The position numbers and the translations under genes are program-made. Positions 1-8,847 of a stretch of DNA of 64,000 bases are shown here, piece by piece. The number at the start of each line of letters is the position of its first letter. Position 1 is the first letter of the stretch. The stretch comes from Streptomyces sp. B93 (GTDB lineage Bacteria > Actinomycetota > Actinomycetes > Streptomycetales > Streptomycetaceae), in the NCBI RefSeq assembly GCF_018070565.1, contig NZ_JAGPXL010000012.1, positions 143,075-207,074 on the forward strand, read 5' to 3'. Below the pieces are notes generated by a model that saw nothing but the letters and a program-made list of their open reading frames with translations, was not told where the DNA came from and made no database searches.

Positions 1-1
1 G

Positions 2-595
2 GGCTACGCGGACGAGGTCCAGGAGCTGTTCGACCAGCTCGCCGCGAAGGACGTCACCGTCCGCGGCACCTACGACCTCTCCGGGCTGCGGGCCGACGCC
101 GACCTGATGATCTGGTGGCACGCCGAGACCAGCGACCAGCTCCAGGAGGCCTACAACCTCTTCCGTCGCACCAAGCTGGGCCGGGCGCTGAAGCCGGTCT
201 GGTCGAACATGGCGCTGCACCGCCCCGCCGAGTTCAACCGCTCGCACATCCCGGCCTTCCTCGCCGACGAGACCCCCCGCGAGTACGTCAGCGTCTACCC
301 CTTCGTGCGCTCCTACGACTGGTACCTGCTGCCGGAGGAGGACCGCCGCCGGATGCTCGCCGACCACGGCAAGATGGCCCGCGGCTACCCCGACGTGCGC
401 GCCAACACGGTCGCCTCGTTCTCCCTCGGGGACTACGAGTGGCTGCTCGCCTTCGAGGCCGACGAGCTGTACCGCATCGTCGACCTCATGCGTCACCTGC
501 GCGGTTCGGAGGCGCGGATGCACGTCCGCGAGGAGGTGCCGTTCTTCACGGGCCGCCGCAAGTCGGTCGCGGAACTGGTGGCCGGCCTGGCCTGA
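2..595 (+). CDS. hemQ: Coproheme decarboxylase HemQ (chlorite dismutase family), 5' end cut by window
   Basis: This is the C-terminal part (about 198 residues) of HemQ, which oxidatively decarboxylates coproheme III to protoheme in the coproporphyrin-dependent haem pathway of Gram-positive bacteria. The reading frame is open from base 2, so the start lies outside the window. Recognisable family blocks are [17 protein letters not shown], followed by [15 protein letters not shown], which carries the His expected to be the proximal haem ligand, and the C-terminal [14 protein letters not shown]. The gene ends 24 bp before a convergent peptidase gene, with a hairpin between them. The call rests on residue-level similarity to actinobacterial HemQ; enzymatic chlorite dismutases look different around the active-site Arg. 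Confidence 0.93.
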   Translation, partial: GYADEVQELFDQLAAKDVTVRGTYDLSGLRADADLMIWWHAETSDQLQEAYNLFRRTKLGRALKPVWSNMALHRPAEFNRSHIPAFLADETPREYVSVYPFVRSYDWYLLPEEDRRRMLADHGKMARGYPDVRANTVASFSLGDYEWLLAFEADELYRIVDLMRHLRGSEARMHVREEVPFFTGRRKSVAELVAGLA

Positions 596-607
596 CGGAG
601 GCCGGGA

Positions 608-635
608 CCGTCCGGCGGCTCAGGCCGCCGGACGG
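608..635. terminator. Bidirectional hairpin between convergent hemQ and peptidase genes
   Basis: A perfect 12-bp inverted repeat (CCGTCCGGCGGC, then its complement) closes on the 4-nt loop TCAG. It overlaps the stop codon of the minus-strand peptidase gene and lies 12 bp past the hemQ stop. There is no U-tract, which is usual for high-GC actinobacterial terminators. It probably serves both convergent transcripts. Confidence 0.75.
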
Positions 636-2278
636 GCGACCGGTGCCTCGGCGCTCCCGCGCTCCTGGGTCTGCTCGTCGTCGGCCGTCGGCTCCGGCAG
701 CGGATGGCCCGCGCAGGAGGCGCGCCGGGCCGGGAGGCGGCCCTCCAGCAGATAGGCGTCCACATGGGCGTTGACGCAGGCGTTGGGGCCGTAGGCGATG
801 CCGTGCGTACCGGCGTCGCGTTCGGTCACCAACGACGAGCCGGACAGCCGCCGGTGGAGTTCGATGGCGCCCTCGTAGGGGGTGGCCGCGTCCCGCTCGG
901 CGGCGAGGATCAGCGTGGGTGGCAGCTCACCGGGCCCGGTGCGCACGTCCAGCGGCCGCTGCCGGGGCGCCTGCCAGTAGGCGCACGGCAGGTTCATCCA
1001 GGCGTTGTCCCAGGTCTCGAAGGGCGCCACCCGCGCCAGCCGGGTGTTGTCCCGGTCCCAGACCGCGAAGTCCGTCGGCCAGGGCGCGTCGTTGCACTCC
1101 ACGGCCGTGTAGACCGCGCGGGAGTTCTCCGCCTCGGCCGCCGCCTCCTCCACCGGTCCGGCGATGTCGACGAGCGGCTGCGGATCGCCCTTCAGGTACG
1201 CCGACAGGGCGTGCGCGCGGGCGGGCCAGTAGTCGTCGTAGTACCCGGCCGTGAGGAACGCGCCCTGCAACTGGCCCGGCCCCACCTTCCCGCCCGCCGG
1301 TTCGGCGGCGAGCCGCGCCGCCGCCTTCTCGTAGCTGCGCAGCACCAGTTCGGCGGTGTCGCCCAGCCCGTACACGTCGTCGTGCCCGGCGATCCACTCC
1401 CGCAGTTCCTCCCAGCGGTCCTCGAACGCGGCCGACTGGGCGAGGTTGTTGCCGTACCAGACACCGGACGGGTCCGGGTTCACCGCCGAGTCGAACACCA
1501 TCCGCCGTACGTGGGACGGGAACAGCGTGGCGTACAGCGCGCCGAAGTAGGTGCCGTACGAGGCGCCCATGAAGGTCAGCTTCCGCTCGCCCAGCGCGGC
1601 GCGCAGCACGTCCAGGTCACGGGCGTAGTTCAGGGAGTGGTAGTGCCGCAGCGCGTCGCCCGTCCGCTCGGCGCAGCCGCGCGCGTAGGCCTTCGCCTCG
1701 GCGACGCGCTCCTTCTTGTACGCCTCGGAGGGGTGCGTCGGCGCCTCGGACGGTCCCCTGAAGAACCGTCCGGGGTCCTGGCAGGACAGCGGCGCCGAGG
1801 AACCGACGCCGCGTGGTTCATAGCCGACGAGGTCGTAGGCGCCCGCGAGGCGCTTCCACTCGGGGAGCAGGCCGACCAGCGGGAAGTACAGGCCGGAGCC
1901 GCCCGGTCCGCCCGGGTTGTAGACCAGGGCGCCCTGCCGGGGCACCTTGCGCTTGCCGTTGCGCGGGTCCTGGCCGGTGGCGCGCACCCGGCTGACGGTG
2001 AGGCGGATCTGCTCGCCGTGCGGGCGGGCGTAGTCGAGCGGGACGCCGACCGTGCCGCACCGCATGCTGCCCGGCATGTCCTGCTCCTTGGAGCAGGGGC
2101 CGAACTCGATGCCCGCCGCCCGGGCCCGCTCGGCGGCCACCGCGGTGCCGCGCGCCTCGGCCGACAACCCCGGCAGCTGCGGGGCCTCGACCGCCGGGGC
2201 GCCGCCCGCGGGGGCGGCGACGAGGGTGGCCAGCAACAGGGCGGACCCGGTGGCCGAGTAGAGGGCGGCTGCTCTCAT
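620..2278 (-). CDS. Secreted alpha/beta-hydrolase, tripeptidyl-aminopeptidase type (peptidase S33)
   Basis: A 552-residue exported serine peptidase of the Streptomyces Tap/SlpD/SlpE group, which removes N-terminal tripeptides from secreted proteins. The N-terminus (MRAAALYSATGSALLLATLV) is a signal peptide ending near the Ala-rich stretch at about residue 30. NPGGPGGSG (residues 121-129) forms the oxyanion region, and the nucleophile is Ser240 in GASYG. The acid is in AERDAATP and the His in GTHGIAYG, followed by a C-terminal Cys-containing TAP-like domain. The ATG at 2278 is preferred because GAAGGGA lies just upstream; an in-frame ATG 23 codons earlier would bury the signal peptide. The exact substrate preference cannot be read from sequence. 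Confidence 0.88.
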   Translation of the reverse strand: MRAAALYSATGSALLLATLVAAPAGGAPAVEAPQLPGLSAEARGTAVAAERARAAGIEFGPCSKEQDMPGSMRCGTVGVPLDYARPHGEQIRLTVSRVRATGQDPRNGKRKVPRQGALVYNPGGPGGSGLYFPLVGLLPEWKRLAGAYDLVGYEPRGVGSSAPLSCQDPGRFFRGPSEAPTHPSEAYKKERVAEAKAYARGCAERTGDALRHYHSLNYARDLDVLRAALGERKLTFMGASYGTYFGALYATLFPSHVRRMVFDSAVNPDPSGVWYGNNLAQSAAFEDRWEELREWIAGHDDVYGLGDTAELVLRSYEKAAARLAAEPAGGKVGPGQLQGAFLTAGYYDDYWPARAHALSAYLKGDPQPLVDIAGPVEEAAAEAENSRAVYTAVECNDAPWPTDFAVWDRDNTRLARVAPFETWDNAWMNLPCAYWQAPRQRPLDVRTGPGELPPTLILAAERDAATPYEGAIELHRRLSGSSLVTERDAGTHGIAYGPNACVNAHVDAYLLEGRLPARRASCAGHPLPEPTADDEQTQERGSAEAPVARPAA

Positions 2279-2401
2279 CGCGTATCCCTTCGGTGCACGG
2301 CGGCGACAAAAGGGATGTTTCGTTCGGGTGTCGGCGAAGGCAAGCACCGAGCGCGGGTGTCGGCGCCAATGCTCCCCGTGCGCCCCCGACGGACCTGACG
2401 G

Positions 2402-3202
2402 TCAGTCGCGTGCGTACTGCCCACGGTCGGCGAAGGCCGCCCGCAGGTCCGGCTCGCCGACCGCCCGGACGCCGCGCACGGCGACCGTGGCCAGGTAGGA
2501 GCGGTCGTCGATGCCCCGGGCGCTGTGCCGGGCCAGCGCGCCCAGCAGCCGCTGCCCGGCGGGCGAGGCCCAGCGCGAGTACGGGTGCGCCTCGATGCGC
2601 GCGATGACCAGACAGCTCAGGGTGAGGGTGAGGGGCAGCGCGAACCACAGGGCGATCAGCGGGCGCGGCGTATGGGCGGCCCCCGCGGCCCCCGGCAGCA
2701 GCCCCGGGGGCGTCAGCAGCGCCACCACCCCCAGCGCCAGGACGACCGCCGCGGCCAGCCGCACCTGGCGGATTCCGGACGCGACCGTCGTACGCCCCCC
2801 GTCGGGCACGGCGAGGCCCGCGCGCACCAGCCGGTCGGCCAGGCCGCGCACCGGGTCGGCGGCGGCCGTCGCGGTGCGCACCGGCGCGATGCGGGACTGA
2901 CCGTCCGGGCCGATCGCCCCTATCACCGACCGTTCGATGTCGTCGCGCCCGCGTGGGTCGACGACCGTGGCCCAGCCGGTACGGGCGAGCAGCAGCCGGC
3001 GCTGGCGGGCCATCGACACCAGGGTCAGATCGGCGACCCGCGCGGGACCGCCGGAGAGGAAGGCGGCCTCGTAGAGCGTCAGTTCGTGTGCCCGGCCCGG
3101 TGCCGTGTCCACCGCCGCCGCGCGCACGGCGGCCAGGCACAACCGCGTACACGCCACACCGGCGACGACCCAGGCGGGCAGCAGGAGCAGGACCCAGAAC
3201 AT
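2402..3202 (-). CDS. TIGR04222-domain membrane protein
   Basis: This 266-residue protein starts with a membrane segment (MFWVLLLLPAWVVAGVACT) and has two more hydrophobic helices around residues 165-215 (AAAVVLALGVVALLTPPG and LIALWFALPLTLTLSCLV). The central block LTLYEAAFLSGGPARVADLTLV is typical of the actinobacterial TIGR04222 domain, whose function is unknown. Some family members carry a Cys/Gly-rich tail; this one ends AAFADRGQYARD and lacks it. It lies 57 bp downstream of an MNIO (DUF692) enzyme on the same strand, so the two are probably co-transcribed. It may be a membrane partner of that enzyme, but this is inference from position alone. Confidence 0.8.
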   Translation of the reverse strand: MFWVLLLLPAWVVAGVACTRLCLAAVRAAAVDTAPGRAHELTLYEAAFLSGGPARVADLTLVSMARQRRLLLARTGWATVVDPRGRDDIERSVIGAIGPDGQSRIAPVRTATAAADPVRGLADRLVRAGLAVPDGGRTTVASGIRQVRLAAAVVLALGVVALLTPPGLLPGAAGAAHTPRPLIALWFALPLTLTLSCLVIARIEAHPYSRWASPAGQRLLGALARHSARGIDDRSYLATVAVRGVRAVGEPDLRAAFADRGQYARD

Positions 3203-3259
3203 GCCGTGTTTCTATGCCAAGGGCCTGGGATTGGCCACACCCCTCTCACCATCCGGGCA

Positions 3260-4552
3260 TCAGCGTTGCCGGTATGTGACGTTCCGGCGGCCCCGCCACC
3301 GGGGGCGCGGCGCCGGTCCCGAGCGCTCCCGCCACCACTGCCGCAACTCCCGTCGCACCCGCGCGGGCCGCGGCCGTCCCGCCGCCAGCAGTTCCTCGGC
3401 GAAGTCGAGGGCGTCGCGCCGGTAGCCGCCGGTCATGGGGTGGGCGTGGGCGTAGGCGAGGAAGGCGTCCCGGTAGTCGGCACCGAGGATGCCCGGCAGC
3501 TCCGGCGCGACCTTGGCCACCACGTCCGCCCGCTTGGCGGCGAGGGCCCGTGCCTGCACGCGCAGCCGCGCCCCGTCGAAGCCCTCGGGTGCCGGGGTGC
3601 CCGCGACCAGCGCGGACAGCAGGGCGGTCTGGCGGAGGGCGAGGCGTTCCCGGGCCCGCTCGGCGTCCCCGGGTCCGGCGGCCGGCGCGGTCCCGCGGTC
3701 CCGCTCCGGTGCCGGGCGCGCCGGGGCGCCCCCCTTCGCCACCGCCTCCCCGATCGCCGTCAGCTCCCGCTCCAGCTCCGCCGGTCCGGGGAAGTTCTCG
3801 TCGCGTTCCAGCAGGACGCCCGGCGGGCGGACCCGGGAGGCGAGGTCGGTCAGGATGTCGAGGACCGGCCGCGGCACCGGGTGGGCGTGGCTGTCGTGCC
3901 AGACGCCGTCGCGCTGGAAGCCGCCCGCGACATGGACGTACGCGATGGCCTCCAGCGGGAGTTCGGCGAGCGCCTCGGCGGGGTCCTCGCCGCGGTTGAC
4001 GTGGTTGGTGTGGAGGTTCGCCACGTCGATGAGGAGGCGTACGCCGGTGCGGTCGGCGAGGTCGTAGAGGAACTGGCCCTGTGTCATCTCCTCGCCCGGC
4101 CAGGAGAACAGCGCGGCGATGTTCTCCACGGCGAGCGGCACGGGCAGCGCGTCCTGGGCGACGCGGATGTTCTCGCAGAGCACGTCGAGGGCGTCCCGGG
4201 TGCGCGGCACCGGCAGCAGGTGGCCCGCCTCCAGACGCGGCGAGGCGGTGAGCGGCCCGCCCGCGCGGACGAACGCGATGTGCTCGGTGACCAGCGGCGA
4301 CCCCAGCGCCCCGGCCCGCTGCGCCAGCGCGGCCAGCCGCCCCGCGTCCGGCCGGTCCGCGCCGCCGAGACCGAGGGAGACCCCGTGCGGGACGACCGTC
4401 ACCCCGCGCTCGCGCAGCCGCAGCAGGGGCTCCGGCAGATGACCGGGGCAGACGTTCTCGGCGACGACCTCGACCCAGTCCACGCCCGGCATGCCCGCCA
4501 CGGCGTCCGCGATCTCCGGCCGCCACCCGATCCCCGTACCCAGCCGTTCCAT
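3260..4552 (-). CDS. MNIO family (DUF692) multinuclear non-haem iron oxidase with C-terminal partner-like domain
   Basis: A 430-residue protein. Residues 1 to about 275 form the MbnB/TglH/BufB-type TIM barrel with expected metal-site blocks: [54 protein letters not shown] and LLERDENFP. Characterised relatives use two or three irons to modify Cys residues in ribosomal peptides. Residues about 305-400 ([21 protein letters not shown], then [21 protein letters not shown]) resemble DUF2063/BufC, normally a separate recognition partner. The ATG at 4552 is chosen because AGGAGGGGGG sits 8 nt upstream. The TIGR04222 gene follows. No obvious Cys-rich precursor peptide lies beside it, so the substrate is unknown. 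Confidence 0.9.
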   Translation of the reverse strand: MERLGTGIGWRPEIADAVAGMPGVDWVEVVAENVCPGHLPEPLLRLRERGVTVVPHGVSLGLGGADRPDAGRLAALAQRAGALGSPLVTEHIAFVRAGGPLTASPRLEAGHLLPVPRTRDALDVLCENIRVAQDALPVPLAVENIAALFSWPGEEMTQGQFLYDLADRTGVRLLIDVANLHTNHVNRGEDPAEALAELPLEAIAYVHVAGGFQRDGVWHDSHAHPVPRPVLDILTDLASRVRPPGVLLERDENFPGPAELERELTAIGEAVAKGGAPARPAPERDRGTAPAAGPGDAERARERLALRQTALLSALVAGTPAPEGFDGARLRVQARALAAKRADVVAKVAPELPGILGADYRDAFLAYAHAHPMTGGYRRDALDFAEELLAAGRPRPARVRRELRQWWRERSGPAPRPRWRGRRNVTYRQR

Positions 4553-4678
4553 GGCCCGTCCCCCCTCCTGTGGCACCTTCCCCGGGGGTATGGCCCACCG
4601 TGACGGCGCCCGAATCCCGCGACGGCCGCCTTCAGAGGAACATTTGAGGTTGGCCCGCGCCCCCGCGCCCCCGCGGGC

Positions 4679-5398
4679 TCAGCGCCGCAGCGCCGGGTGG
4701 TCGGCGACGACCGTGCAGCTGCCGGGGGCGATCTCCGTGAAGCCCGCGTCGCGGACCACGGGCAGGCCGCCGGTGGTGAGCGCGGGCCAGTCGGCCGGGT
4801 CGGCGGTGCGGACGGCGAGCGGGAAGCCCGCGTCCCGCCAGGCTGCGCGCTCCTCGCCGGACAGCTCCCACCAGGCGAGCTGTGCGCCGTGCCCGGCCTG
4901 TGCCATCGCCTTGCCCGCCGACATCTCCACCTCGGGACTGAGCCACAGCACTGGGGTGCCGGGGTCGGCGGGGGCCGGGGCCTCGGGGTCGTCCAGGTCG
5001 GTGCCGGAGACCTGGAGCCGGGCCAGGTCCCTGGGCCAGCCGTCCAGCGGCACCGGCGGGAAGACACGCACCTCGGCGGACTTCCCGGTGACCGTGATGC
5101 CGGGCAGCGCCTCGGCCCGGCGCCACTCGGCGCCGCGCGCCCGCCGCACCACCTTGCGGATCCGGGCGTCCTGCCAGTCCCGCATCGCCCGCGCCCACTC
5201 GCCCTCGCCCAGCGACCGCTCGTCGGCCAGCATCACCAGCACCGCGCGGGCGGCCGTCTGAAGCGCGTCGGTCCGCGCGGGCGGCGCGGCCCGCTCGATC
5301 CGCGCGACCAGCGGCAGCACGAACTGCGGTGCCTGGTCGCGGTCGGTGGACTCATGGCGGAAGGGGCTGTCGTTCACGGGCGGACTGTCCTGGCTCAC
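4679..5398 (-). CDS. Pth2-like peptidyl-tRNA hydrolase family protein
   Basis: A 239-residue protein with an actinobacterial N-terminal extension (about 1-120, containing QFVLPLVARIERAAPPARTD) and a C-terminal Pth2-like domain. The latter is marked by VEMSAGKAMAQAGHGAQLA, matching the GK-x-A-x-Q-x-G-H block of archaeal/eukaryotic Pth2, and ends with the TEIAPGSCTVVADHP strand. Pth2 enzymes release peptides from peptidyl-tRNA. The start is uncertain: the GTG at 5398 gives the N-terminus VSQDSPPVND, while an ATG 11 codons upstream (MSVLPGTLGC) is possible. It lies about 125 bp upstream of the MNIO gene on the same strand. Whether it is an active hydrolase is not shown. Confidence 0.75.
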   Translation of the reverse strand: MSQDSPPVNDSPFRHESTDRDQAPQFVLPLVARIERAAPPARTDALQTAARAVLVMLADERSLGEGEWARAMRDWQDARIRKVVRRARGAEWRRAEALPGITVTGKSAEVRVFPPVPLDGWPRDLARLQVSGTDLDDPEAPAPADPGTPVLWLSPEVEMSAGKAMAQAGHGAQLAWWELSGEERAAWRDAGFPLAVRTADPADWPALTTGGLPVVRDAGFTEIAPGSCTVVADHPALRR

Positions 5399-5507
5399 GC
5401 ACCCCAGTGTGCCAGGGAGGACGGACATCACCCCGAGCAGGCGGTCCGCCGGGTCCTGTCTCGTGCGGAGGGACCCCACCTGTACCGCAGGCCCGGGCGC
5501 AAGCCGT

Positions 5508-6344
5508 TCAGCCCTGTTCCCCCGCGGCCCCGATCAGCTCCGACACCTTCACGAAGCGGTAGCCCTCGGCGCGCAGCTCCGGCACGATCCGGCGCAGGGC
5601 GCGTTCGGTCGTGGGGGCGGCGCTGCGGGTGCAGTGCAGGACGACGACGGAGCCGGGGCGCACGCCGTCCAGCACCTGGCGGGCCACCGCGTCCGCGTCC
5701 GTGGCGAACGCGTCGCCGCCCACCACGTCCCACTGCACGGCGGTGAGCCCGGTGGCGCTCACCGCCCGCAGCGCCTGGCGGTCGTAGCAGCCGCCGGGGA
5801 AGCGGAAGTAGGGCATCGCGTCGGGCACGCCCACCGTGCGGAAGGCGGCGAACGCACGCTCCACGTCCGCCCGCATCCGGTCCGCGGGGAGGGTGGGCAG
5901 GCCGTGGCAGTCGGCGGTGAAGGCGTGGTGGCTGTAGGAGTGGTTGGCGATCTCGAAGAGCGGTTCGCGGCCGATGGCGCGGGCCTGGACCGGGTACTCC
6001 TCGGCCCAGCGGCCGGTCATGAACACGGTGGCCGGGACCTTCAGCGTCCGCAGCGCCGCGATCAGCTCCGGGTGGTCGAACCGTTCCCCGGCCGCCGCCC
6101 GCGGCCCCTGGTCCGCGGTCATGTCGGCGTCGAAGGTGAGGGCGACGACCTTGTCGCGGGTGCGGGGGCCGTGGGAGAAGACCGGGGTCAGCCCGGCGGG
6201 GCCCGGGGCCAGCGTGGGCGGCCGGGACACCGGGGCGGACGGGGGCGGCGGGGCCGAGCGGGGTGCCTCCTGGGTGCCGCAGGCGGTGAGGGCGGCGGCG
6301 CCCAGGAGAGCGACGGTGATGACCTTGCGTACCTGACTGATCAC
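5508..6344 (-). CDS. Polysaccharide deacetylase (NodB) lipoprotein
   Basis: A 278-residue exported carbohydrate esterase 4 family enzyme. The N-terminus carries a lipoprotein signal with lipobox LTAC (Cys at about residue 22), followed by a Pro-rich linker and the NodB domain. Motif 1 is TFDAD (catalytic base Asp plus metal Asp), motif 2 is HSYSHH (metal His residues), motif 3 is RFPGG, and the late motif VVVLHC supplies the final His. Such enzymes deacetylate N-acetylglucosamine in peptidoglycan or chitin-like polymers at the outer membrane face. It is separated from neighbours by about 50-110 bp and is probably a single-gene unit. The natural polymer is not evident. Confidence 0.9.
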   Translation of the reverse strand: MISQVRKVITVALLGAAALTACGTQEAPRSAPPPPSAPVSRPPTLAPGPAGLTPVFSHGPRTRDKVVALTFDADMTADQGPRAAAGERFDHPELIAALRTLKVPATVFMTGRWAEEYPVQARAIGREPLFEIANHSYSHHAFTADCHGLPTLPADRMRADVERAFAAFRTVGVPDAMPYFRFPGGCYDRQALRAVSATGLTAVQWDVVGGDAFATDADAVARQVLDGVRPGSVVVLHCTRSAAPTTERALRRIVPELRAEGYRFVKVSELIGAAGEQG

Positions 6345-6397
6345 CGTATGAAAGTACGATGATCAGTCTTCCGGTTGGGGGTGACGCGGCGGTCGGG

Positions 6398-7792
6398 TCA
6401 CCTGCCTGGCTGTCCCGCCCAGGGGCCGGTGACCGCGAAGGTCGTGCCGGGGGTGTAGCAGTTGACGTACATCGTCGAGCCGTCGGGGGAGAAGGTGACG
6501 CCCGCGAACTCGCCCCACTCCGGTTCCTCCTCGGTCCCCAGGTTCTGGCGGTTGCGGGCCAGGGCGTAGACCTCGCCGCGCCGGGTGACGCCGTAGACGT
6601 GCTGGGCGCCGCCGCCGTCCTCGCAGACCATCAGGCCGCCACTGGGGGCGAGGCAGATGTTGTCGGGCGACTCCCCGGGCAGCTGGACGCCGGTGTCCGG
6701 GCCGAAGACGACGACCAGGGTGAGCCGGCGGCCCGCCGGGTCGTAGCGCCAGATCTGGCCGAAGTGGTCGGCGGCCGAGCCCTCGGCGCTGCGCGCGTAC
6801 GACGACACGAAGTACACGCTGCGCCCGCCCCAGTAGCAGCCCTCCAGCTTCTGCGCGTGGGTGATGCCGCGCGGGCCGAAGTCCTGGAGGCGGATCGGCG
6901 TCCCGACGGCCAGCGGGTCCGGTACGTCCACCCACTCGACGCCGCCGAAGCGGGCGCCCGGCTCCTGGACGGAGGACAGGTCGGGCAGGCCGGGGACCCG
7001 CATCGCCTGGAGGCGCCCGCCCGCGCGCAGCGAGCCGGTGCCGCCGAGCGGGCGGTCGGGCAGGAAGCGGTAGAACAGGCCGAAGGGGCGCTGGAAGGCG
7101 TCCTCGGTCTCGTAGACGACACCGCTGCGCGGATCGACCGCGATCGCCTCGTGCTGGAAGCGGCCCATCGAGGTCAGCGGGACGGCGCCGGTGCGGCGCG
7201 GGTCCACCGGGTCGGTCTCGAAGATGAAGCCGTGGTCCTTGGTGTAGCCGTTCGTGCCCGCCTTGTCCTCGGTCTCCTCGCAGGTCAGCCAGGTGCCCCA
7301 AGGGGTCGGGCCGCCCGCGCAGTTGACGGCGGTACCGGCGATCGCGACCCGTTCGGAGCGTACGGCCCCGCCGGCGTCCAGCGTCAGCGCCGTACAGCCG
7401 CCCGCGCCCGCCGGGTCGTAGGTCAGGCCCTCGACGGGCGGGACCCGGATCGCGGCGGTGGGGCGGTTCTCGTGGTTGCGGACGAGGTGGACCCGGCCGT
7501 GACGGCCGCCGAAGGCCGCCATGCCGTCGTGGTTCGAGGGGACCCGGCCCTCGCCGGAGCGCAGCGGGTCGCCCTCGCGGGAGAGCACCCGGTAACGGAA
7601 ACCTTTCGGCAGGTCGAGCAGCCCGCTCGGGTCGGGGACGAGCGGGCCGTAGCCCCGCTCGCCCAGGCCCCGCGCGGCGGCGGTACCGGCGAAGACCTCC
7701 GTGAGGGCCCCGGAGAACGCGATACCGGCGCCCACGGCGCCGGAACGGGCGAGCAGCCGACGGCGGCTCACGGAGGCTGGCGTCTCGGACAT
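6398..7792 (-). CDS. PhoX-family (DUF839) alkaline phosphatase-like protein, Tat-exported
   Basis: A 464-residue protein with a twin-arginine signal (VSRRRLLARSGAVGAG, residues 7-22) and an Ala-rich cleavage region. The remainder is a DUF839/PhoX beta-propeller: NHDGMAAFGG, LVRNHENRP, NCAGGPTPWGTWLTCEET (with a Trp-Thr-Cys-Glu-Glu metal-site block), and DNICLAPSGGLMVCEDG near the end. PhoX enzymes are Ca2+/Fe3+-dependent phosphomonoesterases exported folded with cofactors. The ATG at 7792 is used because AGGAAGG lies upstream and it places the Tat motif at the N-terminus. PHO control is not visible from the short upstream region. Some family members are only annotated DUF839, so activity remains inferred. 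Confidence 0.88.
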   Translation of the reverse strand: MSETPASVSRRRLLARSGAVGAGIAFSGALTEVFAGTAAARGLGERGYGPLVPDPSGLLDLPKGFRYRVLSREGDPLRSGEGRVPSNHDGMAAFGGRHGRVHLVRNHENRPTAAIRVPPVEGLTYDPAGAGGCTALTLDAGGAVRSERVAIAGTAVNCAGGPTPWGTWLTCEETEDKAGTNGYTKDHGFIFETDPVDPRRTGAVPLTSMGRFQHEAIAVDPRSGVVYETEDAFQRPFGLFYRFLPDRPLGGTGSLRAGGRLQAMRVPGLPDLSSVQEPGARFGGVEWVDVPDPLAVGTPIRLQDFGPRGITHAQKLEGCYWGGRSVYFVSSYARSAEGSAADHFGQIWRYDPAGRRLTLVVVFGPDTGVQLPGESPDNICLAPSGGLMVCEDGGGAQHVYGVTRRGEVYALARNRQNLGTEEEPEWGEFAGVTFSPDGSTMYVNCYTPGTTFAVTGPWAGQPGR

Positions 7793-7880
7793 GGCGAACC
7801 TTCCTGCTGGCGGACAGGACTGTGTCGCCGCCCGGTCTACCACCTGCCGTGGGCCACGGGAACCACGCGCGTAGCGCGGG

Positions 7881-8678
7881 TCACTCCTGACGCGGGGTCA
7901 GCTGCCCCTGGGACGGCTGCTGGTGGGCCTTCTCCAGGAAGCGCAGCAGCTCCACCGGGAAGGGCAGCACCAGCGTCGAGTTCTTCTCGGCGGCCACCGC
8001 CACCACCGTCTGGAGCAGCCGCAGCTGGAGGGCGGCGGGCTGCTCCGACATCTGCTGCGCCGCCTCGGCGAGCTTCTTCGACGCCTGGAGTTCCGCGTCG
8101 GCGTTGATGACCCGCGCCCGCCGCTCCCGGTCGGCCTCCGCCTGCCGGGCCATGGAGCGCTTCATGGTGTCCGGCAGGGACACGTCCTTGATCTCCACGC
8201 GGTCGATCTGCACGCCCCAGCCGACCGCCGGGGAGTCGATCATCAGCTCCAGGCCCTGGTTGAGCTTCTCGCGGTTGGACAGCAGGTCGTCGAGGTCGCT
8301 CTTGCCGATGATCGACCGCAGCGAGGTCTGCGCCATCTGGGAGACCGCGAAGCGGTAGTCCTCGACGTTGATGATCGCCGCCGCCGCGTCCACGACCTTG
8401 AAGTACACGACCGCGTCCACCTTGACCGTGACGTTGTCGCGGGTGATGCCCTCCTGGGCGGGCACGGGCATCGTCACGATCTGCATGTTGACCTTGTGGA
8501 GGTGGTCCACCGCCGGGACGATCAGCGTGAGGCCGGGCGGGCGCACGGCGCCCCGCAGCCGTCCGAGGCGGAGCACCACCCCGCGCTCGTACTGCTTGAC
8601 GACCCGGGCCGCCGCGGCGAAGTACACCGCGCCCGCGGAACCGGTCACCACGGCCACCGTCAGCAGTTCCTCCAGCAT
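7881..8678 (-). CDS. Slipin/SPFH (band 7) membrane protein
   Basis: A 265-residue stomatin-like protein. One N-terminal membrane segment (MLEELLTVAVVTGSAGAVYFAAAAR) is followed by the SPFH domain: YERGVVLRLGRLRGAVRPPGL, RDNVTVKVDAVVYFKVVD, QTSLRSIIGKSDLDDLLSNRE, and the WGVQIDRVEIKDVSLPDTMKR helix junction. A coiled-coil AEADRERRARVINADAELQASK comes next, then the conserved C-terminal NSTLVLPFP motif. Slipins form oligomeric membrane scaffolds. No NfeD-type protease partner is adjacent, unlike many bacterial slipin loci, so it probably acts alone or with distant partners. It lies downstream of zapE on the same strand with a repeat-rich gap between. Confidence 0.92.
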   Translation of the reverse strand: MLEELLTVAVVTGSAGAVYFAAAARVVKQYERGVVLRLGRLRGAVRPPGLTLIVPAVDHLHKVNMQIVTMPVPAQEGITRDNVTVKVDAVVYFKVVDAAAAIINVEDYRFAVSQMAQTSLRSIIGKSDLDDLLSNREKLNQGLELMIDSPAVGWGVQIDRVEIKDVSLPDTMKRSMARQAEADRERRARVINADAELQASKKLAEAAQQMSEQPAALQLRLLQTVVAVAAEKNSTLVLPFPVELLRFLEKAHQQPSQGQLTPRQE

Positions 8679-8770
8679 GACGGCCTCCTTGCCCAGAGGT
8701 CCGTAGCGAGGGTTTTGCTACTGCTGCAACGATATGCCCGGCCCGGCCCCAGGGCCATGGTCCGGCCGGG

Positions 8771-8846
8771 CCTGCCCACGGCCCTGCCTGCCCACGGCCC
8801 TGCCTGCCCACGGCCCTGCCTGCCCCGCCCTGCCTGCCCCGCCCTG
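8771..8846. repeat. Short GC tandem repeats directly after the zapE stop codon
   Basis: Three perfect 16-bp copies of CCTGCCCACGGCCCTG (8771-8818) run directly into two perfect 14-bp variants, CCTGCCCCGCCCTG (8819-8846). The array ends one base before the minus-strand zapE stop codon (TAG at 8850-8848). Read on the minus strand, it becomes a series of G-tracts in the zapE 3' untranslated region, which could form hairpins or G-quadruplexes. Confidence 0.9.
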
Positions 8847-8847
8847 C

